A model generated the notes under the pieces. It ran no database searches. It was not told the DNA's origin and worked only from the letters and a program-made list of their open reading frames with translations. Shown here piece by piece: positions 45,567 through 56,219 of a stretch of DNA of 64,000 bases. This stretch comes from Microcaldota archaeon (GTDB taxonomy: Archaea; Micrarchaeota; Micrarchaeia; Micrarchaeales; Micrarchaeaceae), in contig JAKAUP010000003.1 of assembly GCA_021817565.1 (NCBI GenBank), positions 124,001 to 188,000 of the forward strand, read 5' to 3'. Made by a program: the position numbers and the translations under genes. The number at the start of each line of letters is the position of its first letter. The stretch's first letter is position 1.

Positions 45567-46781
45567 ATGGGTGAAAAGATAGTTTTTGAGAACGGTAAAT
45601 GGATTGTGCCTAATAACCCCATTATACTTTTTGCTGAAGGCGATGGGATAGGGCCGGAGATAAGTTTGAGTGCCAGGGCTGTTGTTGATGCAGCTGTTAA
45701 AGCCGCATACAATGGGTCCAGAATGATAGAGTGGTCCATGATATTGATAGGGGAAAAGGCTAGGGCTGAGAGCGGAAGCGGCATACCCAAAGAGTCTATG
45801 GAAAAGCTCATGCAGCATAAGGTATTGCTTAAGGGTCCGCTTACTACAGAGGTTGGAGGAGGAGGAAGATCGCTCAATGTCACAATAAGGATGGCTCTCG
45901 ACCTTTATGCAAACATCCGACCAGTAAAATACATAAAAGGGATTGAGAGCCCGATAAAGAATCCTGAAAGCGTTGACATGGTGATATTCAGGGAGAACAC
46001 GGATGACATATACAAAGGAATTGAGTGGAAGTCAGATAGCCCGGAAGCAAAGGAAATACGCTCCTTTTTGCTGGATAAGTTCGGGGTTGTTGTATCTGAA
46101 GACTCAGGGATAGGCATCAAACCCATAAGCAAGGCAAAGACTGTAAGAATAGCAAAGGCCGCATTAAACTATGCGATAAACAACTCGCGCCGCTCAGTCA
46201 CAATAATGCACAAGGGAAACATAATGAAGTATACGGAAGGCGCATTCAGGGAGTGGGCTTACGAGGTCGCAAGAAGCGAACAGTATAGGATGCATACGGT
46301 ATTGGAGAGCGAGCTTGCTGATGGCGCTGTACCGAAAGGAAAGATACTTGTGAATGATAGGATAGCGGACAACATGATGCAGCAGATCATAACCAAACCA
46401 GATATGTATGATGTGATACTTGCCCCAAACCTCAACGGTGATTACATATCTGATGAGGCGGGCGCACTGATAGGCAACATAGGCGTTCTCGGAAGCGCGA
46501 ACGTTGGCGACGCTGGAGGGATGTTCGAGGCTTCCCATGGTTCAGTGCCGAAATACGCGGGAAAGAACATTGCCAACCCGATGGGAATGATAAAGGCGGC
46601 TGAACTGTTGCTTACCTTCATGGGATGGAATGAGGCTGCAGAGCTGATAAAAGGAGCGGTTGAAAAGGCTGTGATAGAGAAAAAGGTCACAAGCGACATA
46701 GCCAGATATACGGGCAGCAAACCCTTGGGCACAAAGGAGTTCACTGCCGAACTCATACGCAGCATCGATGGGTCCGCCTAA
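45567..46781 (+). CDS. icd: Isocitrate dehydrogenase
   Basis: EGDGIGPEIS; FRENTDDIYKGIEW; HKGNIMKYTEGAFREW; NLNGDYISDEAGALIG; HGSVPKYAGK. Confidence 0.9.
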   Translation: MGEKIVFENGKWIVPNNPIILFAEGDGIGPEISLSARAVVDAAVKAAYNGSRMIEWSMILIGEKARAESGSGIPKESMEKLMQHKVLLKGPLTTEVGGGGRSLNVTIRMALDLYANIRPVKYIKGIESPIKNPESVDMVIFRENTDDIYKGIEWKSDSPEAKEIRSFLLDKFGVVVSEDSGIGIKPISKAKTVRIAKAALNYAINNSRRSVTIMHKGNIMKYTEGAFREWAYEVARSEQYRMHTVLESELADGAVPKGKILVNDRIADNMMQQIITKPDMYDVILAPNLNGDYISDEAGALIGNIGVLGSANVGDAGGMFEASHGSVPKYAGKNIANPMGMIKAAELLLTFMGWNEAAELIKGAVEKAVIEKKVTSDIARYTGSKPLGTKEFTAELIRSIDGSA

Positions 46782-46811
46782 GTACGGTTTGAGAAAAAAG
46801 AGAAAGAGAGC

Positions 46812-48482
46812 TCAACTTGCGGTTGTGCTCTCCTCCTGCAGCAGCTTTTCTGCTTTGTATATCATCTTCTTTGGAGCGCTGAGCTGCGCTATTCCCCAGA
46901 ATATGACTGCGTATATTATCGCAACGTACATATCATACGGGAATTGTATCCGGTTGGTACCGCCTGTTGCACTGCCTCCGTAATATGAGAGGACGATCAT
47001 CCCTATTATAAAGACAGGTATCCAGAGGGAGTGCTTGAGATGCACCTCTTTCCACTTGCTCCTATATGCTTGGTATAGGTAGATGACTGTGCCGAAGAGT
47101 GTCGCCCCTAATGCATATAGGGTTGTAGGGTATGTTGCCCAGTATATCAGCAGTGCCGACAACACAAACGCTACAAGCGACCATAACTTCACATACGGAA
47201 CCTTGAAAGGTCTCTTTATGTCAGGGTATATCCTTCTGAGTATTGGCAGGGATGCTGAGACTAGAGCGAAATTCACCACTGCCGCAACAACCACGAAGTC
47301 GACAAGCGAGTACCATGAAGGGAGCGGTATTATGAACACTATCGCCAGTACAGATGCAAGCACGAGGGCGTATATCGGTACGCCGTCCTTGTTCGTTTTT
47401 CCGAAAACGCCCGGCAACGCCTTCTCCTTCGCAAAACCGAATATGATCCTTGCTGCTCCTGTAAGGTATACGCCGAATGTTCCGAAAGGAGAGAATATGG
47501 CGAAGAGCAGGGCTATTATCACCAGCGCGCCCAATGCTGCGCTTACGAAGCCTGTTGCCTGCAGTGCGCCTACGTGCATAAGGTTGGCAAGGGGGGAGCT
47601 GAGCGATGCAACGCTGCTCCATGTGCCTGGACTCACTCCAAGCCCTGACCAACTTACCGCTCCGACAATCACTATCGCCATCAGCACATACAACACGCTC
47701 TGCACAAGAAGGGTTGTGCCTATGGCCTTTGGCACATTCTTCTTGGGATCTTTCATCTCTCCGGACATATCGGCAACCTGCCTATATCCTCCGAATGAGA
47801 ATAGGATGCCTGTGGCCGGTATGGCTATCAGTACGCCTGCCCAACCATAAGGAAGGAATCCTGTACTCGTGAAGTTTGTTCCGTGAAAGAGAAGCATTGG
47901 AACGAGTATTATGAATAATATGACTGTTGCTACCTTGAGGTATGTTAGCGCTGAGTTGAACTTTCCGAACTTTGATATGCCCGCAAAGTTTAGCAGGGCG
48001 AAGAATATGGTTATCATAATCGCTACAAGTATTCCGAAAGGAGTTAGAAGACCCGATCCATTGACCGTATGATAAAGGCTTGGAACCCAGTATGAGGCGT
48101 ACTCTGCTACTGCTACACCCTCTATTGCAGGTATGATTGCCGACCAAAGGAAGAGCGCCCACCCTGAAAGGAAACCTCCGTAGCCTCCATATACATAATA
48201 ACCTATCCTGGCACTGATCCCTCCCTTAGGCACCATGGATGCGATCTCAGCGTAAGGTATGGTGATAAATGCGATCATCAAAGCCGCGATAATCCAGGAA
48301 AGCACGACAGCAGGACCTGCATAGCCTGTACCGCCGGCAGCAGCAAAAAGTATACCGGAACCTATAGCGCCTCCAATTCCGATCAGCGCAGCATCCTTAA
48401 ATCTCAAATCCCTTTTGAGACCTTCCTTCTTAACTGCCCTTGACTTTGCCATCCAATAACCCAATAATAGATACAAGACCAT
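46812..48482 (-). CDS. APC-family amino acid permease
   Basis: GIGGAIGSGILFAAAGGTGYAGPAVVLSWIIAAL; 12-14 TM segments. Confidence 0.88.
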   Translation of the reverse strand: MVLYLLLGYWMAKSRAVKKEGLKRDLRFKDAALIGIGGAIGSGILFAAAGGTGYAGPAVVLSWIIAALMIAFITIPYAEIASMVPKGGISARIGYYVYGGYGGFLSGWALFLWSAIIPAIEGVAVAEYASYWVPSLYHTVNGSGLLTPFGILVAIMITIFFALLNFAGISKFGKFNSALTYLKVATVILFIILVPMLLFHGTNFTSTGFLPYGWAGVLIAIPATGILFSFGGYRQVADMSGEMKDPKKNVPKAIGTTLLVQSVLYVLMAIVIVGAVSWSGLGVSPGTWSSVASLSSPLANLMHVGALQATGFVSAALGALVIIALLFAIFSPFGTFGVYLTGAARIIFGFAKEKALPGVFGKTNKDGVPIYALVLASVLAIVFIIPLPSWYSLVDFVVVAAVVNFALVSASLPILRRIYPDIKRPFKVPYVKLWSLVAFVLSALLIYWATYPTTLYALGATLFGTVIYLYQAYRSKWKEVHLKHSLWIPVFIIGMIVLSYYGGSATGGTNRIQFPYDMYVAIIYAVIFWGIAQLSAPKKMIYKAEKLLQEESTTAS

Positions 48483-48537
48483 GTTTATAAGTTTTTCTTA
48501 TCATTAAAACAGGTATTAAAAACCCGAAAATGGTTAC

Positions 48538-49026
48538 ATGGAGAAGCGTTTGAATTTGTATATGGCAAGTCCGCTGGGGTTCACTGAAGAAGGGAGACTT
48601 TATTATAAAACAGTGCTTTTGAGGAAGGCGAGGGAGCTTGAAGGCGTAAATGTGCTTGACCCGTGGGAGATGGATGGTAAGAAAAAGGAAAAAGAGGATA
48701 AAAAGCATGTTTTGAGTAAGTGCGAGGCGATGGAGATAGGCGGAAGGAACTTTTATCTGATAGACATATCGCATGTAGTGCTTGCAAACCTTAACGGGAC
48801 CGATCCGGACAGCGGCACATGCATCGAGATAGGGTATGCGGCACACGCAAGAAAGCTTGTTGTTGGTTACAGAACGGATTATAGGATGGCAGGGGAGGTT
48901 GATGGAATGAAGGTCAACTTGCAGGTTGAAAGCGCGATAAGGCGAAGCGGTGGAGCTGTCTTTGATACGCTTGAAAAGAGCCTTTCCTTCATAAGGGAAT
49001 GGAAGGAACATAAGTACGGGGAATAA
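48538..49026 (+). CDS. Nucleoside 2-deoxyribosyltransferase
   Basis: LYMASPLGFTEEGRLYYK; NLNGTDPDSGTCIEIGYA. Confidence 0.85.
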   Translation: MEKRLNLYMASPLGFTEEGRLYYKTVLLRKARELEGVNVLDPWEMDGKKKEKEDKKHVLSKCEAMEIGGRNFYLIDISHVVLANLNGTDPDSGTCIEIGYAAHARKLVVGYRTDYRMAGEVDGMKVNLQVESAIRRSGGAVFDTLEKSLSFIREWKEHKYGE

Positions 49027-50501
49027 TGAGTCTTGCAGAAGATATTTATCCCTTTACGGGCAAATATCTGGCTGGGGGAGATTTTTTGAGGATAAATACT
49101 GAACACGGCCTATCTTTTGATGACGTGCTGCTTGTCCCGAAAAGGAACGCTTTCGGATCCAGAATGAATGTGGAGCTTAGGTCTAATTTGACAAAGAGGA
49201 TAGTACTCAATGTACCGATTGTAAGCGCAAACATGGATACCATAACAGAGTCAAGGCTTGCGATAGTGATGGCGCAGAATGGCGGGATAGGGATAATACA
49301 CAGGTTCAATTCAATAGAGGAGGAGGCAAACGAGGTAAGGAAGGTAAAGAGGCAGAATTCCTACATAATAAGGGAGCCTTATACGCTCAGCCCAAATATG
49401 AGTGTTGGGCAAGCGAGGGAGTTGAGCAGGAGGTATGGAGTCTCCGGTTTTCCGGTTGTTGAAGGGAAGAAACTTGTAGGTATAATCACAAACAGGGATT
49501 TCTGGTTTTCCGGAGACGGGGAGATAGTGGAAAAGGTAATGACAAGAAAGAAGGATATGGTTTTTGTGGAGCAGGATAAGATAAAGGAGTATGGGGATTT
49601 TGAGGGCATGTTCAGGAAGAAGAAGGTGGAGAAGGTACCGATAGTTGACAGTAAGGGGAATTTGACCGGGATGGTTACTGTAAAGGACGTGATGAACATG
49701 AAGGACAGTCATGCGACAAAGAGCAAGGATGGTACGCTTATGGTCGGTGCGGCGATAGGGGTAAAGGACGCGGTAGAGAGGGCGAAGGCGCTGCTGGACG
49801 CTGGTGCCGACGCGCTTGTGATAGATATAGCACACGGGCATTCTGATGCTGTTGTGGATACGATAAAAAAGATAAAGAAGAACTTTGATGCGGAACTGAT
49901 TGCAGGCAACGTTGCCACATACGAAGGGGCGGACGAACTGATGAGCGCAGGGGCGGATGCTGTAAAGGTTGGGATAGGACCGGGAAGCGTCTGCACCACG
50001 AGGATTGTGACTGGGAGCGGGATTCCGCAGCTGACCGCAATTGGTTGGGCTTATAAGGCTGCGGAGGAGCACGGAATTCCAATCATAGCCGATGGGGGGA
50101 TAAGGAATTCCGGGGACATGGCGAAGGCGATTGCGGCTGGCGCTTCTACAGTTATGATAGGGAGGATGCTGGCTGGAACTGAGGAATCGCCCGGCAGCAC
50201 CATCATGAAGGACGGGAAAAAGTATAAGTTTTACAGGGGAATGTCTTCAATTTCGGCAAACAGCAAGAAGCTTGAGATCGATAGCTCTGATTTCGGACTG
50301 AGCGATGTTGTGGGAGAAGGGAACGAGACCTTTGTGCCTTATGTGGGAAGCGCGAGGGACGTGATAGTGCAGATTGCTGGAGGATTGAGATCCGCATTCA
50401 GCTACTCTGGTTCAAGAAACATAGAGGAATTGAGGAAAAACGCTGAACTGATAAGGATATCGCCGAGCGCAAAAAGAGAGAGCTACTCGAAACTTGATTG
50501 A
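49026..50501 (+). CDS. guaB: IMP dehydrogenase with CBS pair
   Basis: [51 protein letters not shown]. Start could be TTG 49086. Confidence 0.93.
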   Translation: MSLAEDIYPFTGKYLAGGDFLRINTEHGLSFDDVLLVPKRNAFGSRMNVELRSNLTKRIVLNVPIVSANMDTITESRLAIVMAQNGGIGIIHRFNSIEEEANEVRKVKRQNSYIIREPYTLSPNMSVGQARELSRRYGVSGFPVVEGKKLVGIITNRDFWFSGDGEIVEKVMTRKKDMVFVEQDKIKEYGDFEGMFRKKKVEKVPIVDSKGNLTGMVTVKDVMNMKDSHATKSKDGTLMVGAAIGVKDAVERAKALLDAGADALVIDIAHGHSDAVVDTIKKIKKNFDAELIAGNVATYEGADELMSAGADAVKVGIGPGSVCTTRIVTGSGIPQLTAIGWAYKAAEEHGIPIIADGGIRNSGDMAKAIAAGASTVMIGRMLAGTEESPGSTIMKDGKKYKFYRGMSSISANSKKLEIDSSDFGLSDVVGEGNETFVPYVGSARDVIVQIAGGLRSAFSYSGSRNIEELRKNAELIRISPSAKRESYSKLD

Positions 50502-50512
50502 GCTGAAACTTT

Positions 50513-52099
50513 TTACCGTGCCTTACCTTTGCGTCCAAGACTCTTCGGAGCCTTTTTATGCCTCATTTCCGGCACAGTGAACCTGTTCCAGAAAAGTTTG
50601 TACAGCTTTAGTTTATCTGGAAGTTCGTTAAGGTAAGGGACAAATGGGAATACAAGAAGCAACAGGAAGGCGAGGAGCGCGACGGTTCCGTTCTCAAGGT
50701 CGCTCCACCAGGGTATGTGCGATGTCCCTATTTCTAGCAGGTTGTATGGTATGAGCCAATACTGTATGGACCATGGAGGAGCCCCGACCATGAGCATCCC
50801 AAATTGCGAAGAGCGCAGATGGTATGCCGTTGCCTCGCTTGAAAGCGCGCCAGAATCGTATAAGAAACGGGTCACATATGTCTCGTTTAGGCCGCTTGCT
50901 ACTTCCCCTTGAAGAACATCCTGATATGTACCAGATTGCGCCATAACCGTCAATTCGGAAGCCATGGATATGGCAGGATTCGTTGAGTTTATCCCTTTGG
51001 ATATAGACCCGTTATTCGAAAAGTAGCTGAACGCCTCCGATAGATATCCGGATTGGTTAGGTTTTGAAAGTAACTCAGCCTCATAGTTGGTGCCTCTGGA
51101 GATATTCAGATAGGAATCGTATGGTATGGTGACATATACGGATCTCGTATTGAATGAGTACGGGTCTATCGTATCAAGGTATTGGGCGGTGTTGCTGGAG
51201 TAGTTAAATTCGCCCAGAAACGCTATAGCTATGGATTGGGGGTTGGAAGATGCGGCCTTTGCTATTGTAAGTGGAGGGAGGTATGGGGCGCTAAAGAGTA
51301 AGGCAAATACCACAACTATGGCTGCCACATACACCATTCTTCTGTACAGCTGCTTGTGGTCCGCAGGAACCATGCTGTACGGTATGTCCTTCCGATAAGG
51401 TTTGCTTAGACCATCTTTTTTTACCATAGAGTAATGAAAGAACATGAGCATCATGAGGATGAGCGGCAAGATTGCAACATGCCAGCCTATCACTGCGCCG
51501 ATGTTCAGCGGGTTGATCCAGTATCCGAGACCCATCCCGTTCCACAGGTCGGCTCCCGCCTTCGCATTCCACTGCGACAGGAATCCGCCCTGTATCCCTA
51601 TGCCGAATGCGAACTGAAGCAGAACGAAGAAGAGCATGATGCTGCCTACGACCCACACAAGCTTCTTCTTTTTGAATGCGGATGTGGAGAAGTTGACAAA
51701 GAGGTGCACGAACATCAGGGTAACGAAGGCTTCGGCTGCCCACAGGTGCACGCTCCTAAAGAACGTGCCTATTGGGGTAAGGTCCCACCAGTAAGGGCCG
51801 AACAGGAGCATGACGGAGCCGCTGGCCGCGAGAATCACAAAGAGTTCGAGGAGGTAAACCCCTATTGTAAAGAAGAAGTTGTTGCCGTATGATGGCACCA
51901 TCTTTATGTACATCGATTGCACTACTCCCTTTACTGGAGACAGTGGACCGCCCTTTTCCTCTTTGATGGTTTTAGCCATATAGATAGTTTTCTGATAGCA
52001 TTTATAAAATCTGCTATCATGAGTACCGTATAATTTAGCTTGAGAAAAAGAAATCGGTGAAAGCGTTATAAAAGTTTGTTTTGTTAGGTTAGTATTCAT
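50513..52099 (-). CDS. Cytochrome b (N-terminal b/b6-type domain)
   Basis: HLWAAEAFVTLMFVHLFVNF and GWHVAILPLILMMLMFFHY heme-His pairs; multi-TM. Confidence 0.8.
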   Translation of the reverse strand: MNTNLTKQTFITLSPISFSQAKLYGTHDSRFYKCYQKTIYMAKTIKEEKGGPLSPVKGVVQSMYIKMVPSYGNNFFFTIGVYLLELFVILAASGSVMLLFGPYWWDLTPIGTFFRSVHLWAAEAFVTLMFVHLFVNFSTSAFKKKKLVWVVGSIMLFFVLLQFAFGIGIQGGFLSQWNAKAGADLWNGMGLGYWINPLNIGAVIGWHVAILPLILMMLMFFHYSMVKKDGLSKPYRKDIPYSMVPADHKQLYRRMVYVAAIVVVFALLFSAPYLPPLTIAKAASSNPQSIAIAFLGEFNYSSNTAQYLDTIDPYSFNTRSVYVTIPYDSYLNISRGTNYEAELLSKPNQSGYLSEAFSYFSNNGSISKGINSTNPAISMASELTVMAQSGTYQDVLQGEVASGLNETYVTRFLYDSGALSSEATAYHLRSSQFGMLMVGAPPWSIQYWLIPYNLLEIGTSHIPWWSDLENGTVALLAFLLLLVFPFVPYLNELPDKLKLYKLFWNRFTVPEMRHKKAPKSLGRKGKAR

Positions 52100-52110
52100 T
52101 TGGGATTAGT

Positions 52111-53106
52111 GTGGATGCTGTAGTTGTTGAGAATCTGGTAAAGGCTTTTGGAGAGTTCAAGGCAGTAAACGGGATCTCTTTTAAGGTAAGGGAAGGAGAG
52201 ATATTCGGATTGCTGGGACCGAATGGAGCAGGAAAAACAACCGCGATAAAGATGCTCACCACACTGTTGCCGCCAACATCAGGAAGGGCAAAGGTTGCTG
52301 GATTTGAGATAAAGAATAAGCAGAATGAGGTAAGGAAGAATATCGGGATAATATTTCAGGATCCATCGCTAGATGAGGATCTGACAGGAAAGGAGAACCT
52401 GGAGTTCCATGCGATATTGTACAATATAGAGAAGAAGAAAAGGGATGAGAAGATAGGCGAGGTTCTAAAGCTGGTAGAACTTGAGGACAAGGCGGATGTG
52501 CTGGTAAAGAACTACTCGGGAGGAATGAAGAGGAGGCTCGAGATAGGGAGAGGTTTAATACAGGAGCCGAAGGTGCTCTTCCTTGATGAACCGACGGTTG
52601 GACTTGATCCGCAGACAAGAAGGCACATCTGGGATTATATAAAGAAGCTGAATAAGCTGAAAAAGACGACGCTTATACTCACGACGCATTACATAGAGGA
52701 GGCGGACTACCTGTGCAGCAGGGTTGCGTTCGTGGAGAATGGGAAGATTGTTGCATTGGATACGCCCAAGGCTTTGAAGGACAACCTCGGAGGGGACGTC
52801 GTATCATTGCAGGTAGATTCTGAAGGGAAAGAGGAGTTTATAAGATCGCTGAAAGGCGCTAGGTGGATAAAGAACATATCAAAGCACGAGGATTTTGTGG
52901 ACCTGAATGTCGAGGATGGGGAGAGGAGGATACCGGAGATAATGGCGATTGCGAACAAGAAGAAAGTGGCAATAAAGCACGTTGGGCTCCATAAGCCGAG
53001 CCTTGAGGATGTTTTCATACATTACACAGGAAGGACAATAAGGGATGAAGGGGGCAGCACGAAAGAGCAGATGAGGTCAAGGCACAAGGCATTTACCAGG
53101 AGATAG
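52111..53106 (+). CDS. ABC transporter ATP-binding protein
   Basis: LLGPNGAGKTT, YSGGMKRRLEIGRG, VLFLDEPTVGLD. Confidence 0.95.
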   Translation: MDAVVVENLVKAFGEFKAVNGISFKVREGEIFGLLGPNGAGKTTAIKMLTTLLPPTSGRAKVAGFEIKNKQNEVRKNIGIIFQDPSLDEDLTGKENLEFHAILYNIEKKKRDEKIGEVLKLVELEDKADVLVKNYSGGMKRRLEIGRGLIQEPKVLFLDEPTVGLDPQTRRHIWDYIKKLNKLKKTTLILTTHYIEEADYLCSRVAFVENGKIVALDTPKALKDNLGGDVVSLQVDSEGKEEFIRSLKGARWIKNISKHEDFVDLNVEDGERRIPEIMAIANKKKVAIKHVGLHKPSLEDVFIHYTGRTIRDEGGSTKEQMRSRHKAFTRR

Positions 53107-53107
53107 G

Positions 53108-53863
53108 ATGGACACAAACGCAATTTACGTTCTTTGGTTGAGGGACATAAAGAGGTTCATAAGAGCGAAGTCGAGGATAATTGGTACGCTCATGCTCCCC
53201 CTATTCTTCCTGCTTGGATTGGGGCTGGGATTGGGAAGCTTGGTTAAGCTCCCTGGAGGAGGCAACTACTTTGACTTCATAGTTCCTGGCATAATAGGAA
53301 TGTCGCTGCTCTTTACTTCCATATTTACGGGATCGGCGGTGCTGTGGGACAGGCAGTTCGGATTCCTAAAGGAGATAATGGTAACCCCGAATTCGAGGGC
53401 TTCTATAGTGGTAGGGAGGATATTTGGAGGGGGAACAACTGCTGTGATGCAAAGCATACTGGTATTGATAATAGCGCTGGTGATAGGTTTTAGCGTACAT
53501 GTAACCATTTATACCGCATTGGCGATAGTGTTCATGGCGCTGATAGCTGCGACCTTCATAGGGCTGGGACTTACGCTTGGCTCCATGATAAATGACTTCC
53601 AGGGATTCCAGCTCGTAACCAGCTTTTTCACAATGCCTCTGTTCTTCCTTTCCAACAGCATATTCCCTGTAACGGCTTTACCTTCTTATGTTCAGTACAT
53701 CCTATATTTGAATCCGCTTACATACGGGGTTGACGGCCTGAGGAACGCGCTCTTGGGAACGGGCACGTTCTCCATATGGGTAGACCTGCTTGCAATGATA
53801 ATATCCACATTGATAATGACCGGCATTGCTGTGTACGCGTTCAATAGAACTGAGGTAGGGTAA
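53108..53863 (+). CDS. ABC-2 type permease
   Basis: Six TM; FGFLKEIMVTPNSRASIVVGRIFGG; adjacent to ATPase. Confidence 0.92.
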   Translation: MDTNAIYVLWLRDIKRFIRAKSRIIGTLMLPLFFLLGLGLGLGSLVKLPGGGNYFDFIVPGIIGMSLLFTSIFTGSAVLWDRQFGFLKEIMVTPNSRASIVVGRIFGGGTTAVMQSILVLIIALVIGFSVHVTIYTALAIVFMALIAATFIGLGLTLGSMINDFQGFQLVTSFFTMPLFFLSNSIFPVTALPSYVQYILYLNPLTYGVDGLRNALLGTGTFSIWVDLLAMIISTLIMTGIAVYAFNRTEVG

Positions 53864-53931
53864 CCGGCACAGATGCAAAGAAACCGACACAATCCTATTG
53901 GGACTCGCGTTGGTTATGGAGGAAGCAGACC

Positions 53932-54492
53932 TTAAGGGATGTTTTTCAAATAGCTTCCGAGCTTTGAAAAGGCTAGACCTCTGTCCGAAATAGCAGACTT
54001 CTTACCCATGCTCATTTGAGCAAAGGTTCTTTTCCGGCCTTTTGGAATGAATATTGGATTGTATGCAAAAGCGTACTTGCCGATGATTACTCTTGATATG
54101 GTTCCGTTTACCTCCCCTTTGAAGATTCTGATATCGCCATTTGGAAGAAGAATCCCTACAACAGACCTGAAACAGGCACGCCTGTCCTTCTTGTCTTCTA
54201 TCAGTTTGAGTATGCCTTCTAGTCCTATGGTATTGAATGCTTGCGCGGAGTATGGACCTGGAAAACCAGCTAGCGTGTTTATGAATAGGCCGCCGTCTTC
54301 TACAATAAAGCAGCGATCCTTCATCGGTTTGATGTGAGAGAGCGAATAGCGGACGATATCGCGAAGGTTGTCGCTTTGGATCTCGATCTTTTTCTCCTTT
54401 CCGGAATGTTTTATCTCTATCCCGAAACTGCTTAGTATCAGTGAAGCTTCAGAAAACTTGTTTTCGTTTCCAGTTACGAATATGATATCCAT
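53932..54492 (-). CDS. XTP/dITP diphosphatase (HAM1/RdgB)
   Basis: IIFVTGNENKFSEA; VEDGGLFINTLAGFPGPYSA; FAYNPIFIPKG. Confidence 0.9.
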   Translation of the reverse strand: MDIIFVTGNENKFSEASLILSSFGIEIKHSGKEKKIEIQSDNLRDIVRYSLSHIKPMKDRCFIVEDGGLFINTLAGFPGPYSAQAFNTIGLEGILKLIEDKKDRRACFRSVVGILLPNGDIRIFKGEVNGTISRVIIGKYAFAYNPIFIPKGRKRTFAQMSMGKKSAISDRGLAFSKLGSYLKNIP

Positions 54493-54547
54493 GTTTGCAC
54501 CACTACATCCCCAACAGGATTCCTACCCTACAGTTAATATAATCGCC

Positions 54548-55030
54548 TTATCTGCGTTTGATTAATCTTTCTGTTCTAGTCAAATTGATAACGCCAAACA
54601 GCACCTGGGCGTCCTTGTCTGGACGAGTGCTGTCGTCAATTATGAAGCGGAAACCGGACATACCGGCAATGTATTCCGAACAAACAAACATGGACAGAGG
54701 CGGAATGCTTTTGCAAACACAAACGTTCCTCTCGGTGTTTGTTTCACCTTTCGTAAGTTCTCCGTTTTGATCGAATGTGTATATCCCTTTTATGTACGGA
54801 GCATTGCCAATTATGTCTAACCATTTGCCTGCCAGCTTCGTAGTAATCTCTGGCTTTCTTTGGATCAGTGATAGTACCTCTTGGTAGGTAGGCTCGTTAA
54901 GGCCATTTTGGTTCAATAATTTGCTTCTTTCGCTGCGCGTAAGGGCTTGGTCCGGGCAAGCCAGAAACATCCCAGAATCAACTGTCTGAAACTTTAGCTC
55001 GGAACCTCGCTTCTTGATACTAGCTAGCAT
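54548..55030 (-). CDS. Hypothetical protein
   Basis: 160-codon ORF; no recognised family. Confidence 0.5.
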   Translation of the reverse strand: MLASIKKRGSELKFQTVDSGMFLACPDQALTRSERSKLLNQNGLNEPTYQEVLSLIQRKPEITTKLAGKWLDIIGNAPYIKGIYTFDQNGELTKGETNTERNVCVCKSIPPLSMFVCSEYIAGMSGFRFIIDDSTRPDKDAQVLFGVINLTRTERLIKRR

Positions 55031-55130
55031 GAATACACCTTATGTCACTCAAAGATTCACAAGTATAAATAGTTTTCTTCGATGTTCGTTAGCCTCCAGA
55101 CTGAATTGAAAGGCAGGCGTGCTTCGTAAA

Positions 55131-55322
55131 CTAGATTTTATAAATAGAATTAAGATAACAACAAATGGTACAAGATTGCATATTTAATATTGATGGTGCT
55201 ATCATAGATTTGAAAGATTTCGGGATTAATAATTGTGCTTTAATTTTGTTATACTTATCCATGAGCTTCCGAATTTCATTTTCGTTTATACTCTGCATAA
55301 GTACCACGTAGTCTTTTAACAA
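55131..55322 (-). CDS. Small ORF at 3' end of toxin cassette
   Basis: 63 aa; starts 2 nt after MazF-like stop. Confidence 0.35.
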   Translation of the reverse strand: MLKDYVVLMQSINENEIRKLMDKYNKIKAQLLIPKSFKSMIAPSILNMQSCTICCYLNSIYKI

Positions 55323-55324
55323 TA

Positions 55325-55690
55325 TTAAATTGCAAGCATATCTTTTATTATGGTCTTTATCTTTGCTATTTGCTGGTCGTCCAATTTACCTATCTCACTA
55401 CCGGTTATTCTGTCATAAGCTATGGCCCTTAACTGAAATATTAAGGCTACGCTCTCGTCATTTAGATTTGTTGTATTCGTTCTGCTTATTTGCATTGTAT
55501 AAGGAAGCTTTAGGCGTTCTAGCTTGCTTGTTAGTGGTATAACCAAGCACATGCTTAATTCGTTTATGACCTTGAAGATTATGGCTGGCCTTGCATAACT
55601 CTGCTCGTGTCCCTTACCAGTGCCAAAATCTACATTGTAGATACTATATTCTTTCACTATCCCACTACTCGAACTTTCGTAAGCCCTCAT
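55325..55690 (-). CDS. MazF/PemK-like toxin
   Basis: IYNVDFGTGKGHEQSYARPAIIFKV..CLVIPLTSK..ESVALIFQLRAIAYDRITGSEIGKLDDQQIAKIKTIIKDML. Confidence 0.78.
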   Translation of the reverse strand: MRAYESSSSGIVKEYSIYNVDFGTGKGHEQSYARPAIIFKVINELSMCLVIPLTSKLERLKLPYTMQISRTNTTNLNDESVALIFQLRAIAYDRITGSEIGKLDDQQIAKIKTIIKDMLAI

Positions 55691-56219
55691 TGCTTATACT
55701 ATCCCACTCTTCTGTTTCCTTTTCAAGAGAGTTCATTATTGCCACTCTGAGCTTTTCCGTTAGGAATAGCTTCTTGATTGTGTTAGAGCCTGTCCAAATA
55801 TCTTCTAGTTTGAGATGTGGTTTCAACTCGTGAAGTTTGTTTTCTGCCTGATTCTCGTCTAAACCTTTATCCTTTAGCCAGAGAAGGCTTGCTATTATCT
55901 CTAACTCTCTTTGATTCAACTCTCTGAGTATAGGTATTGCCTGTTTCAGTTCATCTGTCTCTTCTTTACTTAGCTGTGTTGCGTTTCTTACATTTGCAAA
56001 ATCATCTTTATAATCAAAATATTCCTTTGCTAATTCGCGAGAATACGGTCCCCTTATATAAAAGTTAAAGTCGGCATACAGCGTCTTTCCAATAAGTTTC
56101 TGAATAATGTAGGCCAGTTTCTGTGCTTTAATTCTATATTCAAATTTATCGCTATCTATCTTTACGTCTAGCAAATTCAAATAAGCTATAAATTTCTTGG
56201 TTTCATTTTTCATATTCAT
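55665..56219 (-). CDS. YwgA/Panacea-like protein, candidate antitoxin
   Basis: RIKAQKLAYIIQKLIGKTLYADFNFYIRGPYSRELAKEYF resembles K.QKL.Y..........F..Y..GPYS..L; overlaps toxin start by 26 nt. Confidence 0.6.
   Translation of the reverse strand: MNMKNETKKFIAYLNLLDVKIDSDKFEYRIKAQKLAYIIQKLIGKTLYADFNFYIRGPYSRELAKEYFDYKDDFANVRNATQLSKEETDELKQAIPILRELNQRELEIIASLLWLKDKGLDENQAENKLHELKPHLKLEDIWTGSNTIKKLFLTEKLRVAIMNSLEKETEEWDSISNEGLRKFE

Noticed and set aside
47083-47850. 255-aa plus-strand ORF
   Set aside because: Antisense shadow of the APC permease; low-complexity Thr/Pro/Ala composition.
49311-50072. 253-aa minus-strand ORF
   Set aside because: Antisense shadow of IMPDH.
51434-51892. 152-aa Glu/His-rich ORF
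   Set aside because: Antisense to cytochrome b transmembrane region; composition explained by opposite-strand hydrophobic codons.
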